Positions 23,768 through 34,400 of a DNA stretch of 64,000 nucleotides are shown here, piece after piece; the first letter of the stretch is position 1, and every line of letters starts with the position of its first letter. The notes under the pieces were generated by a model that was not told the DNA's origin, did no database searches, and saw only the letters and a program-made list of their open reading frames with translations. Source of the stretch: Lathyrus oleraceus (taxonomy: Eukaryota > Streptophyta > Magnoliopsida > Fabales > Fabaceae). Where the stretch lies: contig NC_066585.1 in NCBI RefSeq assembly GCF_024323335.1, positions 530,805,082 to 530,869,081 of the forward strand, written 5' to 3'. A program made the translations under genes and the position numbers.

Positions 23768-24570
23768 TGTTGGAAATTATAAACAATAATTTCCATGGGT
23801 ATGTTCCAATATGACAAAAATGGGCAATTGAGTTAATGACAACAAATGCATTGCAAATAGTCCCATATGAAGTGAAACTAGCATTAAAATCATTTATAAA
23901 GACCTTGAAACATTAAACTCACCAAAGGATCCAAAGAGGATAAGGTGTCGCATGGACATATATGGTGGTCCAAATCATTATGCCACATGTCACATTCAAA
24001 CAACCACTTGCCGGTGTAGCCATCGGCGACACCAGCTCCAGCTCCGGGATCGGGTCCGAGGGTGTGGGCGTAGAGGCGCTAGTGGCGACTTGTAGGCGGC
24101 ACTTGAGCACTTAGGCATGACGCATCGGAGCAATCGGACTATTCGCGATGTTAATGAGGCGGCGCTCGGCGGTCGGCCTTCGGCCGGCATACTGCAAATT
24201 AATTCTAAGTATTGCTCCAGGATTTTGGTCGTTGCTTACAACTTGAATTTTGAGTTCAAAATATATAACACTTCATGAAGTGGTGCATTGTAATTTAATA
24301 GGTGAACCATTGCAACATATGGTGAAAAGGTATCAAGAGATGAAAACTTATGAAACAACACATGCATGACCTATAAATACATGATTATGAATTCGGAAAT
24401 CATTCACTCAAAATCTGCACATCCTCTTAAATATTCCAGACACACTTCCTTGCATTTGAGTTTTTCACCTGTCTTATGCAGACTCGATTAAAAGGCTGAA
24501 TTATCCTGAGTATTCTTGCTTTTCGACTCTAAGACATCAAAGAGAGTGTTTGAAATAATTTAAGGAAAGT
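23768..24570 (+). repeat. Right LTR of the copia remnant (end uncertain)
   Basis: It starts TGTTGGAAATTATAAAC after the polypurine tract AAGTAGGGGA. It includes an unusually GC-rich island (about 23990-24190) containing runs such as GGCGGCGCTCGGCGG, in contrast to its AT-rich surroundings. CCTATAAATAC near 24371 may be its TATA box. Confidence 0.6.
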
Positions 24571-25149
24571 GACTTCGTTCACAATTCAACCTGGATCCAT
24601 TTAATCTTGTCGAAATTTCTAACATAATCTTGAATCAAGTTAAATGGTTCTTCAAGTACAATATTAATAATGATGGTTACAACCGTCCAAGTCAAATTTT
24701 GGACGCATTTTCTAAATCGTCGCAACATGTTATGTTGTAGGGGCCATGCAGAACAGGCTTGTGACACAAGGTATTGCAACTGTTGGCAAACCGTCGTAAC
24801 CCAGACTTAGCGATGTTAGAATCCCGTAACATTCAAAATAAATTATCACAATCTTTTTTCTGATTTAATCAAATGCACTTTTCTCATCATCACCATAACC
24901 TAGCTTCATCATCACCACCATTGTATCACCACCATAAAAAATAAAATATAAATCTTTTGGTCCTTAAATCCATATTTTTTCAGTTAGATTTTCGTATGAT
25001 TGGTGTAACTTGAACCAATTGTGCTTCTCATTATTAAGGGGGTCATATATAAGGTCAATATGCTTATAAAGAGAGCATAAATTCTAACATATCATTCCTT
25101 ATATTTATTACAACTAGCATGAAATAATATTGATAAAAACATTTTACTT
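24571..25149. other. Unassigned stretch
   Basis: It may include the end of the copia LTR. Short CATCATCACCA repeats occur near 24886-24935. No gene is recognised. Confidence 0.4.
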
Positions 25150-26050
25150 ATCATTCATGTCACAAATTCTAAGCCTACTTAGAAAACAAAAGGTCTTTAA
25201 CTTCATAGGTTTGATCATAATGTCAGCAAGTTTCTCCTTTGTGCAGTTGTGACCCAATTTATTACTCCATCCTTAATAAGATCTCTTAATAAATGAAATA
25301 TTACATCAATGTGGTTACTTCTTTCATGCATCACAAGTTTCTTCGACAACTTGATGTTGAAACTGTTGTCAAAATAAATAGTGCAACATGAATCATTGGT
25401 TAAACATTCCTTGTTATTAATCACTTTGGAGTCCCTTCCATCTTGAATGTGTTTGAATTTCAGAATGATCATTATCATCTCAATTCTCTTACAAGCATAT
25501 GATGTAGCTGCCAAAAAAATTATCTTTAAATGTTGACAAAGAAATAATTGCTTGTTTCTTTGAGGACCATGATATTGCACTTGATCCTAACTTAAATACA
25601 AAACAAAAAATAATTTTTATGTCTCTTAATCACCTACATATTCAAAACCAGAGCATCCAAAAAGGTCTTCTCCCTTACCTTTTTCACACAAGACTCCATA
25701 GTTTGGGGTATCATGTGAATACCAGATAATCCTTTTGGTTGTTGACATGTGCATACCAATTGGCATCTCCATATACCTGGAAGTTATGCATACAACATAT
25801 TTTCAAATGTGACATAGTTTCAAGTAGATATATGAAGCATCCCATAATTTAATTTTACTCCTTAATATCAATTCCATTTTCAGTTTCATCTTTACAAAGT
25901 TTGTATTCAGGCACAATTAGATTACAAACTTTGTTGCAATGTATGTTGAATCTCTACAAAATCAGATTAACACATTTTTGTGGGTAAATGAAGATTCCAC
26001 AGTTTTCTTGTCTTACTTCAACACCAAGAAAACACATCATTCTTCCTAAT
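25150..26050 (-). pseudogene. Ty1/copia RT-RNase H remnant, second family
   Basis: The minus strand gives MMCFLGVEVRQENCGIFIYP near 26040, then IVPEYKLCKDET near 25910. RNase H follows with AATSYACKRIE, CTIYFDNSFNIKLSKKLVMH and ERSNHIDVIFHLLRDLIKDG (25520-25260), ending near LLTL. The order matches copia pol C-terminal domains. Many stops break it, and it differs in sequence from the fragments at 15 kb and 22 kb. Confidence 0.8.
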
Positions 26051-26202
26051 GTTGGGTGAGAATATGAACAATAAATGGTCAAAGGGGGTTGAATAGACCT
26101 CCCAAGTTAAAAAATTATTTTAAAATGGCTTGAAAGAGTTTTTGTCAGAGTTTCTAAAATGAAAGTAATTTTGCATGGTGGAAGCAAATTTAGCATAAAG
26201 TT

Positions 26203-26631
26203 TATCAATTAGTGTTAAAACAAAGATACTTAAACAACTCACAATATAATCAAGATTGATAGTGAATCAAACCAACTGAATAAACTAATTGTATTGAACA
26301 ATCGATCAATTACATAAAGAGTGTTATCATACAATTTCCAATACATATATAAGATTCTACAACCATAATTTTTAGGTTTAATCGACACTAAGACAAATTT
26401 GAATTACAAATTCTAACAAAACCTACTTTTTTACAATTAATAGCTACCAAGAGAAAATCCTAATGGCAAAAAATTCTAGAAAGAAATAAAGAACAACTTA
26501 ATCATGTGATCAACTACAAAATTAAATGAGAGAGAGAGGGAGAAGAGAGAGATAAGAGAGTACACTGAGATTTATAGTGGTTCAGCACGTTCATCCTTGA
26601 TTTGCGTTTAATCCATTCTCAATGGTTTCCC
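26203..26631 (+). repeat. Direct repeat, copy 1 (~430 bp)
   Basis: It matches 27381-27811 at roughly 90% identity, from ATCAATT(A/G)GTGTTAA to CTCAATGGTTTCCC. It includes a GA-rich run (GAGAGAGAGAGGGAGAAGAGAG) near 26529 that varies in length between copies. It may be an LTR piece of an older element, but neither TG nor CA termini are evident. Confidence 0.85.
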
Positions 26632-27380
26632 AATCATCCTTGCCCTATAAATATAGCCATCCTTTCTCTTAATTTGATCAACACATTCATTTCAAACAAA
26701 CTCTGCAGAAATATCGCCCTAACCTATACTCTAAAGCTATCTTCCCTAGTCAAATAGAGCTTCGTATTGAATCTCTACTTGATTGAGCTCAGAACCGCGT
26801 ACATACACAAACAACACCAAACCAATATAATAGTGCAAATAAAAAATAGGTATAGGAGAAAAGAGGAAGAAACAACATGCAAAAGAGAAGGGAATTCAGT
26901 GCATTCACCGATGCAGTTTGTCGGAGAAACTCGTCGGAGCCTCAAAACTCCTACAAATCCTTCATTACTCTATTTTCGGGTTTTTCTTTAGCCCTCTGTG
27001 TTGCCTCATGTTTGTATATCTAGGGTTTAAATTTAGGGACGGTCGTGATCTCTGAATCTGTAGAGTTTTTTTGTTTATTTTGTTTATAGATTGGTGTTTA
27101 GAAGTATTTTTTAGGGTAGGGTCGTGTTTGGAATTTATTTGTTTGGTTAAGATCTGGAAAAACTGGATTTCATGATGAACATCTTCATGATGTTCATCAT
27201 CACCCCCGTAGAGTCCACCTTGTTCAATCTAAGTGGTGGTTGAGATTTGTGTTTAGGTTGTTTTTCATGGTGGGTATGATGAGTTAAAGAGAGAAAGGGG
27301 ATAGACTTTGCATGAGGAGAGAGAAGATCAATTAGCAAATGCTCCCAATACGTGTGACCTCCCCTGAATATACTTATCAA
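26632..27380. other. Spacer between the two direct repeats
   Basis: No gene is recognised. It contains a perfect 12-bp stem hairpin at 27172-27200. Confidence 0.5.
27172..27200. repeat. Perfect inverted repeat, 12-bp arms and 5-bp loop
   Basis: ATGATGAACATC and GATGTTCATCAT flank TTCAT. It is not followed by a T-run, and plants do not use bacterial-type terminators; function unknown. Confidence 0.85.
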
Positions 27381-27811
27381 TTGGTGTTAACACGAAGATA
27401 CTTAAATAGCTCACAATACAATCAAGATTGATAGTTAAATCAAACCAAATGAACAAACTAGTTGTATTGAATAATTGATCAATTACACAAGGAGTGTTAT
27501 TGTACAATTTCCAATACATATAAGATTATACAACCACAATTTTTAGGTTTAATCGACACTAAGACAAAGTTGAATTACCAATTATAACAAAACCTACTTT
27601 TTACAATTAATTGCTACCAAGAGAAAATCCAAATGCCACGCAATTCTAGAAAGCAATAAAGAACAACCTAATCATGCGATCAACTACAAAATTAAATAAG
27701 AGAGAGAGAGAGAGGGGGAGAAAAGATAGAAGAGAGAGTACACCAGGATTTATAGTGGTTCAGCACATTCATCCTCGAATTGGGCTTAATCCAGTCTCAA
27801 TGGTTTCCCGT
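27381..27811 (+). repeat. Direct repeat, copy 2 (~430 bp)
   Basis: This is the partner of 26203-26631, in the same orientation, about 1.18 kb apart. Confidence 0.85.
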
Positions 27812-28419
27812 TGAAAATTCGTTGGTCTTCTATTAATGTTTCTGACTAAATTACACGAGTCCGTACAATCACAATATCCAAAATAAATGATAAAAAATAA
27901 ATTTCTCCTTTCTGGATCTTTGACTTGTACAGAGCTCCACGAACTTAATTCTATGAGAAATCCTTACTCGAAATCGCTTCTTGAATCTTCCATCCCTAAG
28001 AACCCGCTCTTATGTCTCCGTCAGCAGCAAATTCCATACAATTTCACCGGTATCTTGAGTGTTGGTATGTTCTGAAGATTGAAAATAACTCCTACCCTAT
28101 CTGTAGACTTCTACAAAGTACTACCAAGGTCAACCTAGAGAAGGAAATCTCCTTCTTTTTCACTAGAATAGTCAGAACCAGTAACACCACCACACAATCT
28201 TGCAAGCCTCTGAAATCTTAACCAAATCTTTAAAGAAATATTAAATTCAAAAATGAATCTCCTCGACAATCCCGAATCTTCAAAGATAAGATTCATATTT
28301 ATGCAATAATGGAAAAATAATGAGATAGAAGATGAAAGAAGTTGTTTGCAAGTGTTCAAAAAAAAATCCAAAACTCTTATGAAAATTGCTAGAACAAGTG
28401 TTTTGTGAGTTTACAAATC
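27812..28419. other. Unassigned retroelement-like stretch
   Basis: No protein motif is recognised. It leads into the GATTCGAGTCA-rich segment and may be the same LTR. Confidence 0.4.
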
Positions 28420-28900
28420 AATTTGGGAAGAATGTGTCTTCTAACATTGTGCATGATTTGAGACTAAAAATTATTTATAGGTTCTTGAGATGAAGCACAA
28501 TAAGTAGTGAAAAATCATGTTTGATCCGAGTCATGAACACTTGTATGATTTGAGTCAAGTGTAAAACTAATGTGGAATTAGAGTTTCACTATATGAGAAA
28601 CACATTTTTCTATGATTCGAGTCAAGTTTATATTGTGATTCTACTCATGCAAGTTGTGATTCGAGTTATGAAGAAGTCATGGTTTGACTTAAAACGGACA
28701 GGGGTTGACAAGAGTTTTATGATTTGACTCATGTGTAACTTGTGATTCGAGTCACAGAGTTACATGATTCAAACCATGTGTAAATTGTGATTCGTCTCAC
28801 ATACTCACCAACTTTTTATTTTCCACCTATTTAGTTTGATTCAACTTATAGGGTTGTATGATTCGAATTACGCACCCAAAATCTCAAAATTTGAAGTTTT
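28420..28900 (+). repeat. Segment with about ten dispersed GATTCGAGTCA-like motifs
   Basis: Variants of (A/G)TGATT(C/T)GAGTCA recur, for example at about 28535, 28546, 28614, 28658, 28721, 28743 and 28851. The inverted partner TGACTC lies inside the motif itself. The pattern resembles copia LTR promoter regions, but no LTR ends were found. Confidence 0.6.
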
Positions 28901-29826
28901 CAAAGATGTTTTGAGATTTTACTTGGGATATGACTTGAACCAATCTTGACTATAATTCTTGTTCCAGAAACTCAATTAATTGACTTACAACATATCATAC
29001 CAAAACATAAATAGTTTGAATTATACATTTTAAAAAGTACGGATCTAAAACTTAATCCTTGAATGTGCAATTAAAGCACATCGTTGCGAGCAGCATAGCG
29101 GGGTTGTACATAAGACCTACCTTAGAAAGATGGATAAGGTCATAGATCCCTTATTCTTCCCACATGGTTCTTTTCTATGACTCCACCCGGTCTAGCCAGG
29201 TAATATAAGCGGAGTCAGTGGTTTCAAAGGGAGGCAAAAAGCGAAAAATTCATTTTTGCAAAAAACCGAAGTCAAAGAAAGAACCTTTGAAAGCCATGGG
29301 GCCCTAGTTTTCCTTGGGACAATTGGGAAAGAAGTTTCCAAAACGCCCAGGTAGCTTAGAAGCTTTGGGAATAGGACCAGTGTAAGAAAAAGTAGTGTCT
29401 GCTACTAAAAAAAGGACTAACAGATTCGCGTACCAAGGACGCCTCTGAGCATCCGCTATAGGTGGTTCCCAAACATATGTTCGATCGTTGGCCAGAATCA
29501 ACTCATCAAGAATAATAAAATATGGAGGGTGATCACGAATGAGACGCTATGGTACCATTTTCAAAGTCAGTTAAAGATGACAGGTTTGGTAAGGGAAAAG
29601 TAGTTGGTGACATTGTTTACGGTTCCGCTTTCAATAGCTTTAAAGATGAGAATAAAGAAAGAAAAAGGATATCATAAGAAGGAGGAGCTTAAACAGACAA
29701 GGAAAATATGACGAAAAGTTTCTCCCAAGAGGAACTCGGATAAGTGGCGTGTTCAAAGCCAATAAGTAGTCTCGAAGAGAGAAAAATCATGATTAATAAA
29801 ATCAGAAAATCTTAAATCTCGATTTG
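28901..29826. other. Interior of an older retroelement, left of the Athila-like insertion
   Basis: The sequence is contiguous across the insertion with 42081 onward, where a polypurine tract and LTR start are seen. Hence this is probably internal sequence of that element. No coding domain could be recognised. Confidence 0.45.
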
Positions 29827-29831
29827 GTGGC
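29827..29831 (+). repeat. Target-site duplication GTGGC, left copy
   Basis: GTGGC directly precedes the 5' LTR, and the same five bases follow the 3' LTR at 42076-42080. Confidence 0.95.
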
Positions 29832-30063
29832 TGTTAGATACCCAAAAGTGCTTATTTGAGCTATCAAATATGGGTATCTTTCACTTCATTTCCTTGCTAA
29901 AGTGTTCGAAACCACCTTTGTTTTAGATGAAATACAATACAATGATAAACAATCTTGGTACCTTTGATTTGTGTGTTATTGTGCAGGAAGTAGGCATGAA
30001 ATAATAGAAAATGAAGACACAAGAAATTTGGCAAAGGGATCAAATAAAACAAGCATTCATCAG

Positions 30064-30462
30064 CTTGCTCGCTAGGCGAGGGCTGTGGCGAAGGACTCGC
30101 TAGGCGAGCGTCCAGCGAGAGCCCAGCGAAAAGCTCCAGTATTTCACAGTGGCAAACATCAACAAGCTCGCTAGGCGAGCTGCCAGCGAGGTGTGTAGCG
30201 AACACGTCCAGACTTGGTGAAAAGCGCAGCCAGCATTCACTCGCTAGGCGAGCCATTAGCGAGCTCCCAGCGAGCATTCCAGTAGCAAAACCTCTCAAGC
30301 TCGCTGGAGCGAAGGTTGAAGCGTGACCTTCGCCTAGCGAAGGTTTTGTTCGCTCAGCGAACATGACAGTCTGGCAATGGTTGTTTCTCTGGGCGCAGGT
30401 GCCTCAGGTGCCTCATTTAGGGGCTCGCTAGGCGAGCCATTCTGCTCGCCTAGCGAGCATGA
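30064..30462 (+). promoter_or_regulatory. Array of CTCGCTAGGCGAG-type dyads upstream of the LTR TATA box
   Basis: Dyads occur at 30068, 30096, 30168, 30240, 30325 (TTCGCCTAGCGAA), 30346 (GTTCGCTCAGCGAAC), 30424 and 30445. Outer bases change together (C...G in some, T...A in others), preserving pairing. The sequence (A/G)CATGACAG follows several of them. The position just upstream of the TATA box at 30479 suggests a promoter role (inference). Confidence 0.7.
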
Positions 30463-30478
30463 CAGCTCAGTAGCAGCT

Positions 30479-30489
30479 CTATAAGTAGC
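30479..30489 (+). promoter_or_regulatory. TATA box of the Athila-like LTR
   Basis: CTATAAGTAGC follows the dyad array; an equivalent lies near 41216 in the 3' LTR. Confidence 0.65.
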
Positions 30490-31342
30490 AAGGGCTACTT
30501 TTTGGAACCATACCTTACTTTCCATACTTTTGTATTTTTTTAGATATTTTCCAGCATTGCTCTAAGGATCTTTTATGACCTAGAAACCATTTCTCTTCAT
30601 CTCTTAACAATCTTTCATAAAAAGAAGGTGGATTCCCATCCAATCTCGATTATTCGACTCGGATGTTGATCAACCTTCTTCCGAAACTTGTTGAACAAGC
30701 TACCATGAAAATGAGTAGCTAAGTCCTTCATTTTGTCAAGGTTAGATGTAGATGATCATTAGCTTTGTGTGTAAATGTAAGGATCTTCATTTGTAAACTC
30801 TTTAATGGTGAATATATGGTGAAAACTTTGTTCTTATTGAAAACTCTTTGTGTGGTTTATGATCGAGAGATGTTTACCAACTCTTAACCTAGGTTTTCAT
30901 CCAATCTTGTTTGTTAGCTAGAGATAGTAATGAATGATTTTGTTCACCATAAGGTTGAACCAAAAAGTTGTCATTTTGATAGATTGTGTTAGAGATAAAC
31001 AATGAATCAAAATGGGAAAACTCACAATGTGTGTTAGAGATAAACACATTGGGAGGACTTTGTGAAATAGTTTATCATCTAAAGGAGTTTATAATTTTTG
31101 TTGATCGAACATATACATGCAAAGTGATCGTCGAACCCTAACTTTGGCAATATTTCTCAAATATTCAAACCAAAACTTTTACCGCATTTTATTACACTTT
31201 TATGCAAGATACTGTGACAAACAACAAACCCCATTGTTACCTTAAGCTAAGAATTGAAACAACTGTCGAAAGGCGGTGATATCTCACAATCCCTGTGGAG
31301 ACGATAACAAAAACCCGACACTTAAAATTACATTCAACAAAA

Positions 31343-31361
31343 TGGCGCCGTTGCCGGGGAT
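31343..31361 (+). other. Primer-binding site, tRNA-Asp
   Basis: TGGCGCCGTTGCCGGGGAT, three bases after the LTR, is complementary to the 3' end of plant tRNA-Asp(GUC), the primer known for Athila elements. Confidence 0.9.
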
Positions 31362-31465
31362 TGTGAATTGATATTGCGAGCATCGCAATAGTTGTTTAAG
31401 TTTTAGCTTTCGAATTTTTGACTTGTGCTTGTAATTTGTTTGGTTTAGTGTGCAACTTTCGTTTT

Positions 31466-34400
31466 ATGCGAGGGCAAATCCCTGTGGACGAACTTCTTTT
31501 TGATCCTGAGATCGAGAGAACCGCAAGGAGGCTTAATAGCAAAACGAGACGAAGGAGGCAACAAGCGAGACATCGACAAGAACAAGGAGAAAGTTCTTCT
31601 ACCACAAATCCACCACCATTCATACCTAACATGGAGCCACCACCACCACCGCCTATTTCTACTCCATGCATAAACAGTCCAAGAAACACTGCTCAGTTTT
31701 CCAATCACACGGGAAGGCAAGCTGAGATGAAAACGGGAACTCTCAATTTATTATATGGAAGTCCATTCACCGGAATGGACCATGAAGATCCCTTTGCTTT
31801 TCTTACAAAATTTTATGAGATAGCATTGGCGGCCGGAGTGGATCAGGCTCAGGAGCTACCGTTGTGCAGAAGATTATTTCCCCACGCTTTGCTCGGCAAA
31901 GCAAAAGATTGGTACTTAGATCAAACACCAGCCGTCATGACAGACTGGAACGTGTTAGAAGAGAAGTTCATCGAAAGATTCTTCTCCCATAACCGGTTCA
32001 TGGAATCCAAGACGGCCATCTCAGTGTTTGCACAAGGAATCAATGAATCCTTAAATGAAGCGTGGGAAAGATTCAAATCCATGCTTCGGAAGTGTAAAGG
32101 GCATGGATTTGATGAATTGACTCAAATTCATATTTTCAAAAATGGACTTCAACCAAATTGCAAGACGTTGTTGGATGCTACCTCGGGTGGCTCTTTATTG
32201 TCTAAAAGTGCCGAAGAAGCTACAAATATCATAAATCGAATGGCTCTAAATGATCTTCAGAGTCAAAGTAGAGGCAACTCTTTGAAGAAGCCGGGAGTGC
32301 TTGAACTTGGGACGAACGATGCCATCCTTGCCCAAAACAAACTCATCTCACAACAAGTGGAACTCTTAACGCAGCAAATAAAAGAGTTGAGAGAACCTTC
32401 TAAAGCTAAATAAATAGCTTGTTGTGAGCTTTGCAAAGGTGAGCATGACACCAGATTCTGTCCACCTCCGGGGTTCGAAGACGTAAACTACATGGCAAAC
32501 CAAAGGGACTACCAACCGAGACAACAACAACAACAACCTTATCAACCACACCCTCAAAATCAACAACAACATTTCCAAGGGAACCAAGGGTTCCAACCTA
32601 GGAGTAACTATTACCATAACCAAGGTTATGGAGGTGGTTCTTCTAGCCGTCAAAACCCTCCCCAAAATCCTTATCAACCTCAACAACCGCCGGTCGTAAC
32701 TTCTAAGTTGGAAGAGACATTGACACAATTCATGCAAATGTCAATGGCTAACCAAAAGAGCAATGACGCGGCTATAAAAAATCTCGAGACTCGAGTTGGG
32801 CAACTTGCTAAGCAACTCGCGGAACAACAACCCGGTCCTTCCTTTTCGGCAAACACGCAAATAAATCCTAAGGAACATTGTAAAGCGATCATGACGAGAA
32901 GTGGGAGGGAGTTGATCAGTGAGAATAAAAAAAGAGATGAGAAAGAAAATGAGGAGGAAATATTGGAGGAAAATATTGATGGTGAAGTGGGGGAGTGGAG
33001 TGAGGAGGAAGAAGTTGAAAAGAACGAAAAGAATGGTGAAGTTGAAAAGAAAAAAAGTGTGGAAATTGAGAAAAATAAAAGTGATGAAATAAGGGGGGAG
33101 GAAGTGAAAAAGCCTAGATGGAGGAGTTCTAGAGTTGCAAAGGGAAAGGAGGTAGTGAGCACTACTCCAATCCAAAACCTTCCTTATCCTCATGCTCCGT
33201 CCAAAAGGGAGAATGAACGGTATTACGCCCGGTTCATGGATATTTTTAAATAACTACAAATCAACATTCCGTTTGCCGAAGCCTTGGAGCAAATGCCCAA
33301 GTATGCCAAATTCATGAAGGACATACTTACAAAAAAGCGGAGGTATACGGAACCGGAGACCATCGTCCTAGATGCGAGCTGTAGTGCCATTATTCAAAGG
33401 ACACTTCCAAAAAAAGAGGTTGATCCGGGAAGAGTTACTTTGCCAGTTAAAATTGGTGATATCTATGTCGGGAAAGGACTAATTGACTTGGGGCCAAGCA
33501 TTAATCTTATACCTTTGTCTATTATAAAGAGGCTTGGCAACATTGAAATTAAGTCCATCCGAATGACGTTGCAATTGGCAGATAAGTCGACTACCCATCC
33601 TCATGGCGTAGCCCAAGATGTTTTGGTTAAAGTCGACAAATTCTTTTTCCCGATCGATTTTATTGTTATTGATATGGAAGAAGATGATGATGCTCCGCTC
33701 ATCTTGGGCCGACCGTTCATGAAAACCGCGCGAATGATGATAGACGTTGATGACGGTTTGATGAAGGTGAGAGTCCAAAATGAGGAAGTTACATTCGATC
33801 TATTCGAAGCAATGAAGCATTCAAAAGATAGAAATGATAGCTTTCGCATCGATGTGATCGAAAAGGCAATTTTGGAGGTTTCTAAGCATATTCGTGAGAT
33901 ATCTCCTATGGAGTTAGCTCTTGATGACTCATTGGAAGTTTTCACAGCTGAAGAAGAGCAAGCTCTGGAGGAATGCTTAAGGGAACTTGATGGTTTAGAC
34001 GAACTACAACCGTGGGAAGTTGAGGAGGAAGACTTGAAGAAGGAGGTTAATGACGAAAAGGCGCCTATTGAATTGAAAATATTACCTTCTACTTTGAAGT
34101 ATGTATTCCTAGATGAGACCGAAGCAAAGCCGGTCATCATAAGCAACCTTTTGTCAAATGATGAAGAAGCCCGCTTGATCAATATGCTAAAAAAATCAAG
34201 AAGCCATGGGTTGGACTCTTTCCGATCTAAAAGGAATTAGCCCTTCCTATTGCACGCACAAGATCTTGATGGAAGAGGATTTTAAGCCGGTAGCTCAACC
34301 ACAACGCCGCTTAAATCCTACCATGAAGGAGGTTGTAAGAAAAGAAGTTGTAAAGTTGTTGGATGCGGGAATGATTTACCCGATTTCGGATAGTCCATGG

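Larger units (their letters stand above)
21278..24570 (+). mobile_element. Ty1/copia element remnant with internal duplications
   Basis: A left LTR fragment (about 21278-21490) and a right LTR starting at 23768 share TTGAAAATTATAAATAATAAT / TTGGAAATTATAAACAATAAT, then ATGACAAAAATGGGCAATTGAGTT and AAGACCTTGAAACATTAAAC. Between them are shredded copia RT pieces and two RNase H copies. AAGTAGGGGA just before 23768 is the polypurine tract. The left LTR jumps from AAGGTG to GCTTGTAGGCGG, so several hundred bases present in the right LTR are deleted. The right LTR's end is uncertain (24.4-24.85 kb). Confidence 0.75.
29832..31339 (+). repeat. 5' LTR of the Athila-like element
   Basis: It runs from TGTTAGATACC to ATTCAACA. 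A hairpin-motif array occupies 30064-30462, immediately upstream of a TATA box CTATAAGTAGC at 30479-30489. The start site should therefore be near 30510. The open minus-strand frame at 29897-30364 overlies this array and is present in both LTRs, but it has no protein features. Confidence 0.95.

Noticed and set aside
27172..27200. Hairpin considered as a microRNA precursor or terminator
   Set aside because: Stem of 12 bp is too short for a plant microRNA precursor, and no T-run follows.
29897..30364. 155-codon minus-strand open frame, repeated at 40633-41100
   Set aside because: It overlies the hairpin array of the LTR and is repeated only because both LTRs are. No protein motif, and GC-rich palindromes open frames by chance.
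30064..30462. Repeated dyads considered as a CRISPR-like array
   Set aside because: Plant nuclear DNA, irregular spacing, no unique spacers; it is an LTR promoter array.
32680..33193. Long minus-strand open frames opposite Athila gag
   Set aside because: Ser/Phe/Leu-rich shadows of the Glu/Lys-rich linker on the plus strand.
33601..34182. 193-codon minus-strand Ser-rich frame
   Set aside because: Shadow of the protease/RT linker of the Athila polyprotein; no motif.
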